Shown in pieces: positions 34,024 through 42,747 of a stretch of 64,000 nucleotides of DNA (position 1 is its first letter; each line of letters starts with the position of its first letter). The stretch spans positions 62,001-126,000 of the forward strand of contig JAJYTD010000007.1 of NCBI GenBank assembly GCA_021793235.1. Direction: 5' to 3'. The notes under the pieces were generated by a model that worked only from the letters and a program-made list of their open reading frames with translations, was not told the DNA's origin and did not search any database. The stretch is from Actinomycetes bacterium (GTDB lineage Bacteria; Actinomycetota; Actinomycetes; Streptosporangiales; Streptosporangiaceae). The position numbers and the translations under genes are program-made.

Positions 34024-34937
34024 CGACATCCGCGCGAACAGCAGCGGTCAATGGCAAGATCCGCACCGAGGACGAGGTCGTCGCCCAACTGAGCGACGGC
34101 ATGACCCTGGGAATCGGCGGCTGGGGCAGCAGGGCCAAACCCATGTCCTTGGTGCGCGCGATCCTGCGCTCTGACCTGCGGGATCTGACCGTGGTCTCCT
34201 TCGGCGGCCCCGACGTGGGCATGCTCTGCGCCGCGAAGAAGGTGAAGCGGGTGGTCTTTCCCTTCGTCTCCCTCGACTCCATCGCACTGGAGCCGCACTT
34301 CCGCAAGGCCCGCGAGTCAGGTGAAGTGGCCGCGACCGAAATGGACGAGGGGATGCTGCTCCTCGGCCTGCAGGCCGCTGCCTGGCGCGTGCCGTTTCTG
34401 CCGACCCGTGTCGGGCTCGGCTCCGACCTGCCTCAGGTGTGGCCCGAGCTGCGGACTGTGCGGTCGCCCTACCCCGGCCCTTCCGGCGACGAGGGGGAAG
34501 AGCTCATCGCGGTACCGGCGATCCATCTGGATGCGGCGATCGTGCACGTCAACCGCTGCGACGCCGACGGAAACGGTCAGATCCTGCGGGCCGACCCCTA
34601 CTTCGACGACCTCTTCCTCGAAGCCGCAAAGAACCGGTTCGTCTCCTGCGAGCAGGTCGTACCCACCAGTGAGCTGACCAACGGTCACCCCGTGCAGTCC
34701 CTCCGGATCCACCGGCTGATGGTCGACGGTGTCGTCGAGGCCCCCGGCGGCGCCCACCCCACCTCGTGCGAACCCGACTATCCGCGCGACGAGGAGTTCC
34801 AGCGCCGCTACGCCGCGGCGGCCCGCGAGGAGGACGGCTGGCCGCGGATCCGCCAGGAGTGGCTCCGAGACTGCGCCGATCACGACAACCGGACGACGGA
34901 CAACGCGAACACCCAGGAAAGGAAGGTCCTGTCATGA
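34020..34937 (+). CDS. ipdA: CoA-transferase-like ring hydrolase, alpha subunit (IpdA-like)
   Basis: A 305-aa class I CoA-transferase-fold protein. GMTLGIGGWGSRAKPMSLVR, VSFGGPDVGMLCAAKKVKRV, EMDEGMLLLGLQAAAWRVPF and MVDGVVEAPGGAHPTSCEPD are the IpdA signature segments. In Mycobacterium and Rhodococcus, IpdAB is not a transferase but hydrolyses the remaining ring (C) of COCHEA-CoA. Overlaps echA20 (ATGA) and is followed directly by ipdB, the partner subunit. The last 25 residues are longer and more charged than usual. Confidence 0.95.
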   Translation: MTTSARTAAVNGKIRTEDEVVAQLSDGMTLGIGGWGSRAKPMSLVRAILRSDLRDLTVVSFGGPDVGMLCAAKKVKRVVFPFVSLDSIALEPHFRKARESGEVAATEMDEGMLLLGLQAAAWRVPFLPTRVGLGSDLPQVWPELRTVRSPYPGPSGDEGEELIAVPAIHLDAAIVHVNRCDADGNGQILRADPYFDDLFLEAAKNRFVSCEQVVPTSELTNGHPVQSLRIHRLMVDGVVEAPGGAHPTSCEPDYPRDEEFQRRYAAAAREEDGWPRIRQEWLRDCADHDNRTTDNANTQERKVLS

Positions 34938-35725
34938 CCTCGGCAGCCGAATCGGTGTCGGAAAGGACCACTCCGGCCGACGTCCGTCGCGCCGACATCT
35001 GCTGTGTGGCGATTACCGACGGTTTCCGCGACGACGGTGAGATCCTCGCCAACCCCATCGGAACGATCCCGACCATCGGCGTCCGTCTGGCGCGCAGACT
35101 CTACGAGCCGCGCCTGGCGATCACCGACGGCGAGGCGATGCTGCTCAACGACACTCCGCCGATCGGCCAGCCCGGTGTCGTCGAGGGGTGGAACCCCTTC
35201 CGGCGGATGTTCGACGTGGTTTGGGGCGGACGGCGCCACGTGGTGATGGGGGCCAGCCAGATCGACCGCTACGGCAACCAGAACCTCGCCGCGATCGGGG
35301 ACCCCGCCCAGCCCAGTGTGCAGCTCATCGGGTTCCGCGGCGCACCCGGGAACACCATCAACAACACCACCAGCTACTGGGTCCCCGGGCACTCGAAGCG
35401 CGTCTTCGTTCCGCGTGTCGACGTGGTCTGCGGCATCGGTTACGACCGCGCCGCCGAACTCGGCCCGGAAACGGCCAAGTCCCACGAGATCCGCCAGGTC
35501 GTCACCGACCTCGCGGTACTCGACTTCGCCACCGACGACCGGCGGATGCGCCTGCGTTCGGTCCACCCCGGAGTCAGCGTGGCAGACGTGGTCTCCGCCA
35601 CCGGGTTCGACCTGGCCGTGCCGGACGATGTCCCGACCACCCGCATGCCCACCGCACAGGAGCTCGCAGAGCTGCGGCGCCTCGACCCCGACGGCCTCCG
35701 GTACCGGGAGGTGAGCGCGGCATGA
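34934..35725 (+). CDS. ipdB: CoA-transferase-like ring hydrolase, beta subunit (IpdB-like)
   Basis: A 263-aa partner of IpdA. Recognisable segments are PTIGVRLARRLYEPRLAITD, WNPFRRMFDVVWGGRRHVVM, GASQIDRYGNQNLAAIGDPA, FRGAPGNTINNTTSYWVPGH and KRVFVPRVDVVCGIGYDRA. Together they match IpdB. The ATG overlaps the ipdA stop and its stop overlaps the next ATG. Forms the heteromeric cytoplasmic ring-opening hydrolase. Confidence 0.95.
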   Translation: MTSAAESVSERTTPADVRRADICCVAITDGFRDDGEILANPIGTIPTIGVRLARRLYEPRLAITDGEAMLLNDTPPIGQPGVVEGWNPFRRMFDVVWGGRRHVVMGASQIDRYGNQNLAAIGDPAQPSVQLIGFRGAPGNTINNTTSYWVPGHSKRVFVPRVDVVCGIGYDRAAELGPETAKSHEIRQVVTDLAVLDFATDDRRMRLRSVHPGVSVADVVSATGFDLAVPDDVPTTRMPTAQELAELRRLDPDGLRYREVSAA

Positions 35726-36825
35726 GCCGACGACCGTGGCACACCCGGGCCACGGAGCTCTTCGGCGTCCGCTACCCCATTGTCCAGACCGGAATGGGAT
35801 GGGTATCGGGAGCGGGCCTGACGGCCGCCACCGCCAACGCCGGCGGGCTGGGCATCCTCGCCGGGGTGACCCTGTCCGCTGAGGAGCTGCGCAGCACAGT
35901 GCGCCGGGTGCGGGAACGCACCGACGCCCCGTTCGGGGTGAACCTCCGTGCCGACCTTCCCGACCTCGGCGACCGGCTCGCGCTCCTTTCCGAAGAGGGA
36001 GTGCGGATCATCTCCTTCGCCGGCGCACCGACACCGCGGACGGTGGAACTGGTGCACGAGGCCGGTGCGGTCTGCGTGGGCACGGTCGGGATGCGGCGCC
36101 ACGCGGAGAAGATCGTGGCGGCCGGGGCGGACGCGGTGATCGCCCAGGGAGGCGAGGGCGGCGGACACACGGGCCCGGTCCCCACCACTCTCCTGCTGCC
36201 CGCGGTCCTCGACGCCGTTGGCGACCGCGTCCCCGTTCTCGCGGCCGGCGGCTTCTTCGACGGCCGCGGGATGGCGGCCGCGCTGTCCTTCGGCGCGGAC
36301 GGCATCGCCATGGGCACGCGCTTCCTGCTCACCCAGGAGAGCCGCGTCCCCGACCACATCAAGCGGCGCTACCTCGACACCGGGCCGACCGGGACGGTCG
36401 TCACCACCGCGGTCGACGGGATGTCCCAGCGCCTCATCCGCACACCCGTGGTGGACAGGTTGGCGGACGGCGGCCCACTGCGCCGGATACTGCGCGCCGC
36501 CACGACGATCCCCCGCCTGCGCGAGGTGACCGGGCAGCCCCTGTCCGCGTCCCTGCGCGAGGGCTGGTCCATGCGGCGCCACCAGGGACGCAGCCTCGCC
36601 CAGGTGGCCGCCGCGGCCAACGCCCCACTGCTCATCAAGGCGAGCTTGGTCGACGGGGACGACAGCGCCGGCATCCTGCCGACCGGCCAGGTCACCGGCA
36701 ATATCGATGACCTCCCCACCGTCGCCGAGCTCATCGACGGCATCGTCGGCGACGCGGCCCGGGCACTGGACCGTGCGCGCCGGATCACAGACGATCCGGA
36801 ATCCGGGGGTGGCCATGAACGGTGA
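35722..36825 (+). CDS. ipdC: Nitronate-monooxygenase-family flavoenzyme, IpdC-like
   Basis: A 367-aa FMN-dependent TIM-barrel enzyme. YPIVQTGMGWVSGAGLTAAT, NAGGLGILAGVTLSAEEL, VIAQGGEGGGHTGPVPTTLL and VLAAGGFFDGRGMAAALSFG match IpdC, the enoyl reductase/desaturase that prepares the bicyclic HIP-CoA intermediate for ring cleavage in steroid degraders. A true nitronate monooxygenase is less likely given the gene order. The start overlaps the ipdB stop and the next gene begins 11 bases inside this one. Confidence 0.93.
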   Translation: MSRRPWHTRATELFGVRYPIVQTGMGWVSGAGLTAATANAGGLGILAGVTLSAEELRSTVRRVRERTDAPFGVNLRADLPDLGDRLALLSEEGVRIISFAGAPTPRTVELVHEAGAVCVGTVGMRRHAEKIVAAGADAVIAQGGEGGGHTGPVPTTLLLPAVLDAVGDRVPVLAAGGFFDGRGMAAALSFGADGIAMGTRFLLTQESRVPDHIKRRYLDTGPTGTVVTTAVDGMSQRLIRTPVVDRLADGGPLRRILRAATTIPRLREVTGQPLSASLREGWSMRRHQGRSLAQVAAAANAPLLIKASLVDGDDSAGILPTGQVTGNIDDLPTVAELIDGIVGDAARALDRARRITDDPESGGGHER

Positions 36826-37597
36826 CTCCGCTGCCGCCGCGACCCCGAGCCGCAGCGGCAGGACCGCGCTCGTCACAGGGGCCGGCTCGGGGATCGGTCG
36901 GGCCACCGCCCATCGGTTGGCGGCCGGCGGCGCCGCTGTCGCCTGCCTCGACATCGACGCGGCGGCCGCCGCGGCCACCGCCGCGGCCATCCGGGACCGG
37001 GGCGGTGCGGCCCTGGCGCTGACGGCCGACATCGCCGACACCGACGCGGTCACAGAAGCGGTCGCCGAGGTCGTCGCATGGGGATCAGGGCTGGACGTAC
37101 TCGCCTGTGTCGCGGGCACCGTCGCGACCGACCACACCGAGCATGTGACCCCCGAGCAATGGGACCGGATCATCCGCATCAACCTGACCGGCACGTTCCG
37201 CACCATCCAGGCCGCCCTGCCCGCGCTGCGCCGCAGCCGTGGGGCCGTGGTGACAGTGGGCTCCATCGCCGGCGTGGCCGGCCGCCCCTATCTGGCCGCC
37301 TACTCGGCGGCCAAAGGCGGGATCGTCGCGCTCACCCGGGCTCTCGCGGTGGAGTACGCCCACAGCGGTGTGCGGCTGACCTGCGTGTGCCCCGGATCGG
37401 TGGGCACCTCGATGCCGTCCGCGGCGACCCCACCCGAGGACGCCCCGCCGGAACTGGCCGAGCGGGGACGTTCACTGCTGCCCCGGCGCCGCGCTGAACC
37501 CGAGGAGATCGCGGCCATGATCGCCCACCTCACCGGCCCAGAAGCCGCTTTCACCACCGGCAGCGTCCACGTCATCGACGGCGGTGCCATCGCGTGA
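36815..37597 (+). CDS. SDR-family dehydrogenase (possible IpdF role)
   Basis: A 260-aa short-chain dehydrogenase. It has cofactor loop VTGAGSGIGRATAHRLAAGG, the acidic CLDID after beta-2 (NAD preference), a Ser in VGSIAGVAG and the YSAAKGG Tyr/Lys. In the HIP pathway IpdF oxidises the 5-hydroxyl before ring cleavage; this gene sits in the right operon for that, but SDR sequence alone does not prove it. ATG 36815 is inside the ipdC 3' end, with GGGGG before it. Confidence 0.87.
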   Translation: MNGDSAAAATPSRSGRTALVTGAGSGIGRATAHRLAAGGAAVACLDIDAAAAAATAAAIRDRGGAALALTADIADTDAVTEAVAEVVAWGSGLDVLACVAGTVATDHTEHVTPEQWDRIIRINLTGTFRTIQAALPALRRSRGAVVTVGSIAGVAGRPYLAAYSAAKGGIVALTRALAVEYAHSGVRLTCVCPGSVGTSMPSAATPPEDAPPELAERGRSLLPRRRAEPEEIAAMIAHLTGPEAAFTTGSVHVIDGGAIA

Positions 37598-37675
37598 GCG
37601 GCCAGAGCGCCTACCGCACATCCCGAAGAACGTGACCGGCCACGCGGCCGCCCACGGATACAAGGAGGGTTCGCA

Positions 37676-38521
37676 ATGACCGAAGACGTCGTCCGCTACC
37701 GCCGGCAGGGACGGGTCGCGATCGTGACGATGAACCGGCCCGAGTTCCGCAACGCGCAGAACTCGGCGATGACCTACGCCCTGGACGCGGCGTTTCGCCG
37801 GGCTGCCGATGATGACGAGGTGCGGGCGGTGGTCCTGGCCGGAGCCGGGCCACACTTCTCCGCCGGCCACGACATCGGAACACCGGGACGCGACATTGAC
37901 CAGAGTTTCCCCCGTGTGGCGTCCCTGTGGTGGGACCACGTGGGCAAGGAAGGCGCGGACAGCCGCTTCGCCCGCGAATCCGAGGTCTATGTCGGGATGT
38001 GCCGCAGGTGGCGGGAGCTGCCCAAGCCCACGATCGCCATGGTGCAGGGGGCCTGCGTCGCCGGAGGTCTGATGCTGGCCTGGGTGTGCGACCTGATCGT
38101 GGCCTCCGAGGACGCGTTCTTCGCCGACCCGGTCCTGGACATGGGCATCCCCGGCGTGGAGTACTTCGCCCACCCGTGGGCAATGGGAACACGGCAGGCC
38201 AAGGAGTTCCTCTTCCTCGGAGAACGCATCGGGGCCGCCCGCGCCTTGGAGTGGGGCATGGTCAACCGGGTCGTCGCGCGGGAGGAACTGGAGACGGAGA
38301 CGCTCGGCATGGCCGAGCGGATCGCGGCCAAGCCGCGGTTGGGGCTGGCACTGACCAAGAAGGCCATCAACCAGGCTGAGGACCTCATGGGGTTGCGCAG
38401 CGGAATCGACGCCGCGTTCGGTCTGCACCACGTCGCCCACGCCCACAACGCCGAAACCAGCACGGATTCCCTGGCCGGACAGACCGCGCGCAGCATGCGC
38501 GACCGTTATGGAGAACGCTGA
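37676..38521 (+). CDS. Enoyl-CoA hydratase/isomerase family protein
   Basis: A 281-aa crotonase-fold enzyme. The oxyanion-hole loops are HFSAGHDIGTPGRDIDQ and VQGACVAGGLMLAWVCDLIV. An additional loop, WWDHVGKEGADSRFARESEV, and the HPWAMGTRQAKEFLFLGERI segment define a subgroup common in steroid/terpenoid degraders. It likely hydrates an unsaturated CoA ester after ring opening. AAGGAGG precedes the ATG; a 78-base gap from the SDR may carry an extra promoter. Stop overlaps the next ATG. Confidence 0.88.
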   Translation: MTEDVVRYRRQGRVAIVTMNRPEFRNAQNSAMTYALDAAFRRAADDDEVRAVVLAGAGPHFSAGHDIGTPGRDIDQSFPRVASLWWDHVGKEGADSRFARESEVYVGMCRRWRELPKPTIAMVQGACVAGGLMLAWVCDLIVASEDAFFADPVLDMGIPGVEYFAHPWAMGTRQAKEFLFLGERIGAARALEWGMVNRVVAREELETETLGMAERIAAKPRLGLALTKKAINQAEDLMGLRSGIDAAFGLHHVAHAHNAETSTDSLAGQTARSMRDRYGER

Positions 38522-39684
38522 TGGATCTGTCGTTCACACCGAGCGAGCGCGAGTTCCGCGCCGAAGTCCGCGCGTGGCTGGCCGCCAACGTACCGCCGGA
38601 GCCGCTGCCGTCGTTCGACACTGCCGAAGGATTCCGCCGCCACCAGGACTGGGAGGCGCTGCTAGCCGACGCGGGCTGGTCGGTGATCACCTGGCCGACC
38701 GAGTACGGCGGACGCGACGCCAGCCTCATGGAATGGCTGGTCTTTGAGGAGGAGTACTACCGGGCAGGGGCGCCGGCCCGGGTGAGCCAGAACGGGATCT
38801 TCCTGCTGGCCCCATCGCTGCTGGAGTTCGGTACCGAAGAGCAGAAGCGGCGCTTCCTTCCCCCGATGGGCCGCGGCGAGGAGATCTGGGCGCAGGGCTG
38901 GTCCGAGCCCGAGGCGGGCAGCGACCTCGCCAACATCCGCAGCCGCGCTGAGCGGGTCACCGGAGGGTGGCGGCTGACCGGGCAGAAGATCTGGTCGTCC
39001 CGGGCCGCGTTCGGGCACTGGCTGTTCGGGATCTTCCGTACGGACCCGGACAGTCGGCGGCACCGCGGCCTCACCTACTTCCTGGTGCCCCTGGACGCGC
39101 CCGGGGTGACCGTCCGCGGCATCCCCCAGCTCGACGGGCTCCCCGGCTTCGCCGAGGTCTTCTTCGACGACGTGTTCGTCCCTGACGATCAGGTGCTGGG
39201 CGAGGTCGGCCGCGGCTGGTACGTGGCCATGTCCACCACCGGATCCGAACGCGGACTCACCCTCCGCAGCCCCGGACGGTTCCTAGCCACGGCCGACCGA
39301 CTGGCCGCACTCGTCAGCGACCTTGGCGACGGAGCAGCGCCCACCCTGCGCGACCGGGCCGCCCAGGCCTGGATCGACGCCGACGCCTACCGGCTCTACA
39401 CCTTCCACACCGAGAGCCGGATGCGCGCTGGCGCGCAGATCGGCGCGGAATCCAGCGCCAACAAGATCTTCTGGTCCGAACTCGACAGGGCCCTGCACCG
39501 GATCGCCCTGGACCTGCTCGGTACCAGGGGCACCCTCACCGCCCAGGCCCCGGACGCGGCCGAGTACGGCCGCTGGCTCGACGGGTTCCTCTTCGCGCTC
39601 GCCGGTCCTATTTACGGTGGCACCAACGAGATCCAGCGCAACATCATCGCCGAACGCGTTCTCGGCCTGCCCAAGGAGGCCTGA
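38521..39684 (+). CDS. Acyl-CoA dehydrogenase, large subunit-type (IpdE1/FadE-like)
   Basis: A 387-aa flavin acyl-CoA dehydrogenase. N-terminal helical domain, then WAQGWSEPEAGSDLANIRSR and GWRLTGQKIWSSRAAFGHW around the flavin, and the C-terminal IYGGTNEIQRNIIAERVLGL that binds FAD. It is coupled by overlap to a second, shorter dehydrogenase gene. Steroid-degrading actinobacteria encode such pairs as alpha2-beta2 enzymes, in which only one subunit keeps a full active site. Specific substrate unknown. Confidence 0.9.
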   Translation: MDLSFTPSEREFRAEVRAWLAANVPPEPLPSFDTAEGFRRHQDWEALLADAGWSVITWPTEYGGRDASLMEWLVFEEEYYRAGAPARVSQNGIFLLAPSLLEFGTEEQKRRFLPPMGRGEEIWAQGWSEPEAGSDLANIRSRAERVTGGWRLTGQKIWSSRAAFGHWLFGIFRTDPDSRRHRGLTYFLVPLDAPGVTVRGIPQLDGLPGFAEVFFDDVFVPDDQVLGEVGRGWYVAMSTTGSERGLTLRSPGRFLATADRLAALVSDLGDGAAPTLRDRAAQAWIDADAYRLYTFHTESRMRAGAQIGAESSANKIFWSELDRALHRIALDLLGTRGTLTAQAPDAAEYGRWLDGFLFALAGPIYGGTNEIQRNIIAERVLGLPKEA

Positions 39685-40733
39685 TGGACTTCTCCTTCAC
39701 CGTGGAGCAGCACGACTTCGCCGCGGCGGTCGCCGAGCTGCTGCGCACCCACTGCACCCCCGAGCACGTCCGCGCCACCAAGAGCGGGTTCGACCGCGAC
39801 CGCTGGAAGCGTCTCGCCGACATCGGCATGGCGAGCGTCTGCGTCCCCGAACCCCATGGGGGACTCGGCGGCGACGACCTCGACCTCCTCCTCGCCGTGG
39901 AAGAGTGCGGGTCGGCGGCACTGCCCGAACCGGTCGTGGAGTCCACCACCGCGGCCACGGCCCTGGGCGCGGCGATGGAGTCCGGTGCGCGGGACGGCGG
40001 CCACGCCGACCACGCCGTGCTCCTCGCACGGGCGGCCGAAGGTGATGCGCTGCTCACGGTCAGCGCGCCGACCGACCCCTACGTGGCGGCCGCCGACCAC
40101 GCCGCGGCCTTGTTGCTGGAGCGGGAGGGTGCCTGGTACGTCGTCGACCGCGACCGTGCCGCGCTCACGCCGCAACCCTCGGTCGACGCGCCGCGGACCC
40201 TGTTCACGGTGGAGTGGGACTCAGACGGCGGCACCCTGATCGCCCGGGGGGAGGCGGCCCGGGCGATGTCCGCCGCCGTCCTCAACCGCGGCGCGCTGCT
40301 GTCCGGCGCCTATCTACTGGGTGCCGCCCGGCGCCTGATCGAGATGAGCGTCTCCTATGCCAAGGACCGGATCCAGTTCGGTCGGCCGATCGGTTCCTTC
40401 CAGGCGGTCAAGCACCACCTGGCCGACGCCTTCGTGGCGGTGGAGTTCGCCCGGCCCCAAGTATGGCGCGCGGGCTACTCCCTGACCAGCGGTGCCGCGA
40501 CCGCGGACCGCGACGTATCAGCGGCCAAGGCCTCCGCCTCGGCGGCGGCCGAGCGCGCCGCCGCCGTCGCCCTGCAGGTCCACGGAGCAATCGGCTACAC
40601 CCACGAATCTGATCTGCACCTCTGGCTCACCAAGGTGTGGGCGCTGAGCCGGGCGTGGGGGAACGCGGAGTGGCACCGGGGCCGTGTCGCGTCGTCACTG
40701 ATCGACCAGAGGCTCACCGCCCGCCTCCCATGA
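39684..40733 (+). CDS. Acyl-CoA dehydrogenase, second subunit-type (IpdE2/FadE-like)
   Basis: A 349-aa, shortened acyl-CoA dehydrogenase-family protein. It has MDFSFTVEQHDFAAAVAELL at the N-terminus, GGLGGDDLDLLLAVEECG, and a C-terminal helical domain SYAKDRIQFGRPIGSFQAVK with QVHGAIGYTHESDLHLWLTK. The middle beta domain is shorter and diverged relative to the preceding protein. This fits the partner subunit of a heteromeric steroid-type dehydrogenase. The ATG overlaps the stop of subunit one. Confidence 0.9.
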   Translation: MDFSFTVEQHDFAAAVAELLRTHCTPEHVRATKSGFDRDRWKRLADIGMASVCVPEPHGGLGGDDLDLLLAVEECGSAALPEPVVESTTAATALGAAMESGARDGGHADHAVLLARAAEGDALLTVSAPTDPYVAAADHAAALLLEREGAWYVVDRDRAALTPQPSVDAPRTLFTVEWDSDGGTLIARGEAARAMSAAVLNRGALLSGAYLLGAARRLIEMSVSYAKDRIQFGRPIGSFQAVKHHLADAFVAVEFARPQVWRAGYSLTSGAATADRDVSAAKASASAAAERAAAVALQVHGAIGYTHESDLHLWLTKVWALSRAWGNAEWHRGRVASSLIDQRLTARLP

Positions 40734-40785
40734 GCACCTCCCGCCCCGGTCCGTCCGTGCTGTTCCATCACCCCAGGAGAACGAT

Positions 40786-41460
40786 GTGGCCTGTTACGAG
40801 GTCCACGGCATCACCCCGGTCGTACACCCCGGTGCCTTCGTGCACCCCTCGGCCGTTCTCATCGGCGATGTCGTGATCGAAGCCGATACCTACATCGGCC
40901 CGAACGCGAGCCTGCGCGGGGATTTCGGGAGCGTCGTCGTCCGGCGCGGCGCCAACGTCCAGGACTGCTGCGTCCTGCACGCCTTCCCCGGCCGCGAGGT
41001 GGTCGTGGAGCAGGACGGCCACATCGGCCATGGCGCGGTCCTGCACGGCTGCCTCATCGGTGAAGGCGCCCTGGTGGGCATGAACGCCGTGGTCATGGAC
41101 GGGGTCCGGGTAGGTGCCCGCGCCTTCGTCGGCGCGCAGAGTTTCGTACGCGCGAACTTCACCGTTCCCGAGGCGTCGGTGGCCATGGGCAACCCCGCTG
41201 AGGTCGTCCGGCGGCTCAGCGAGGCCGAGATCGAATGGAAGGCAAAGGGCACGCACACCTACCAGCGCCTGGCCGAATGGTCAGCGCGGACGATGCGCGA
41301 GACCGAGCCGATGCCCTCCGTCGAGGACCGCCGCGGCGGCGGGCTGCCCGAAGAGCTCGCCTCGAACGTGCCGATCGACGAGTTCCGCCGCACAGCCGCC
41401 CGGCCGGGTTCCGCCCCGGGCGGCCCGTACTCAGCGGAAGAACGGCGGTACGGCCCCTGA
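40786..41460 (+). CDS. Gamma-carbonic-anhydrase-fold protein, PaaY/CaiE-like
   Basis: A 224-aa left-handed beta-helix protein. It shows hexapeptide repeats over about residues 10-165, including AVLIGDVVIEADTYIGPNAS, GRRGANVQD-type strand turns (RRGANVQDCCVLHAFPGREV) and HIGHGAVLHGCLIGEGALVG with the metal-type His residues. PaaY-like members in phenylacetate clusters act as thioesterases that clear dead-end CoA esters; a similar salvage role here is plausible. The GTG start follows AGGAGA. The C-terminal 55 residues are an unusual charged, Pro/Arg-rich extension. Confidence 0.85.
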   Translation: MACYEVHGITPVVHPGAFVHPSAVLIGDVVIEADTYIGPNASLRGDFGSVVVRRGANVQDCCVLHAFPGREVVVEQDGHIGHGAVLHGCLIGEGALVGMNAVVMDGVRVGARAFVGAQSFVRANFTVPEASVAMGNPAEVVRRLSEAEIEWKAKGTHTYQRLAEWSARTMRETEPMPSVEDRRGGGLPEELASNVPIDEFRRTAARPGSAPGGPYSAEERRYGP

Positions 41461-41498
41461 TCCGGTGGCGCCCTCGGCCGCGCCCGAGGAGACCGCGC

Positions 41499-42560
41499 TC
41501 ACCCGGATGTGTCGCCTACCCGCTTCCGCGGGACGGGTTCGAGGATGGCGCGCCCGCCGGGAAGCCGCCCCTGGTCGAGATCGTGGAGCGCATCGAGCGC
41601 GGCGTCCAACGGGTAGATCGTGGAGCGCAATCGCACATCGCCCCGTGCCGCCAGCACCATCAGCTCGTCGAGGTCGTTGTAGGTGCCGACCAGGTTGCCG
41701 ACGACGTTGATCTCGCGGGAGACGATGTCGATCGTGGGGATGTCCACACGGCCGCCGTAGCCGATGACGAAGTAGCTCCCGGCGTCGCGGGTCATCGCCA
41801 CCCCCTGGGTTTCGGTGCCGTTCTCGCCGACGAAGTCGAGCACCACGTGCGCCCCCTGGCCCGAGGTGATCTCCAAGACCCTGTCGACCTGCGAGCCGTC
41901 GGCAGGGACGGTGTGGTGGGCGCCCAGTTCCGCGGCGACTCTGCGCGCCTCCTCGGCAGGGTCGATGACGGTGATCTCGGCCGTGGTGAGCGCGGCCAGC
42001 GCCTGCAGCCCGATGTGCCCGAGCCCGCCGGCTCCGATCACCACCACGTGCGTTCCCGGATACAGCAGCGGAAGGGCCTTGCGGACCGCATGGTAGGCCG
42101 TCAGCCCGGCATCGGCGAGAGCAGCCACATCGGTCGGGGCGAGGCCGGGCGCCAGCTTCACGCAGGCGCGCACGTTGGTACGCATCCGCTCGGCCATGCC
42201 GCCGTCGGAGTCCATACCGGGAAACATCGAGTTCTCGCAGTGCACATCATCACCCGCGCGGCAGGCCCGGCACAGCCCGCAGGTGGCCAGCGGGTGCAGG
42301 ATCACCGTGTCGCCCGGGGCGAGGTTGGACACCGCGGACCCGGTCTCCAGCACCGTCCCGGCGTTCTCGTGGCCGATGGTGTAGGGCAGTTGCACGTCGT
42401 TCTTCTCGGCCCACTGCCCCTCGATGATGTGCAGGTCGGTACGGCACACTCCGGCAGCGTTCACCTCGACCAGGACGTCCAGGGCCCCCTGGAGTTCCGG
42501 TTCGGCGACGTCGTCGATAGACGGCGGCCGACCGTAGTCGTGTACCCGTACAGCACGCAT
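41499..42560 (-). CDS. Zinc-dependent alcohol dehydrogenase
   Basis: A 353-aa medium-chain dehydrogenase. Catalytic zinc ligands lie in GVCRTDLH and IGHENAG, the structural zinc site in CGLCRACRAGDDVHC and the NAD loop in VIGAGGLGHIGLQALAAL. It converges on the carbonic-anhydrase-like gene with 38 bases between stops, so it belongs to a separate transcript. ATG 42560 follows AGGAGG. Substrate not assignable; it resembles broad secondary-alcohol dehydrogenases. Confidence 0.92.
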   Translation of the reverse strand: MRAVRVHDYGRPPSIDDVAEPELQGALDVLVEVNAAGVCRTDLHIIEGQWAEKNDVQLPYTIGHENAGTVLETGSAVSNLAPGDTVILHPLATCGLCRACRAGDDVHCENSMFPGMDSDGGMAERMRTNVRACVKLAPGLAPTDVAALADAGLTAYHAVRKALPLLYPGTHVVVIGAGGLGHIGLQALAALTTAEITVIDPAEEARRVAAELGAHHTVPADGSQVDRVLEITSGQGAHVVLDFVGENGTETQGVAMTRDAGSYFVIGYGGRVDIPTIDIVSREINVVGNLVGTYNDLDELMVLAARGDVRLRSTIYPLDAALDALHDLDQGRLPGGRAILEPVPRKRVGDTSG

Positions 42561-42747
42561 GCGGCCTCCTGGGACGCGCGGGTAGGAGCTGACCCGCCCA
42601 TCTGAACATGCTCGACCCCGATGTCCAAGGATCCGCGCCCAGCCCAACCGATACATGCGGGAGACCGAAACCCGGCCGTTTCGCTTTCCCCGGCCCGTGT
42701 GCCCCAAGATGTCATCGGCGTATCCCCCAATGATCGGAGTTTTCCGC

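Noticed and set aside
35440-37266. 608-codon minus-strand frame opposite ipdC and SDR genes
   Set aside because: Composition is antisense-like and the plus-strand genes carry all motifs.
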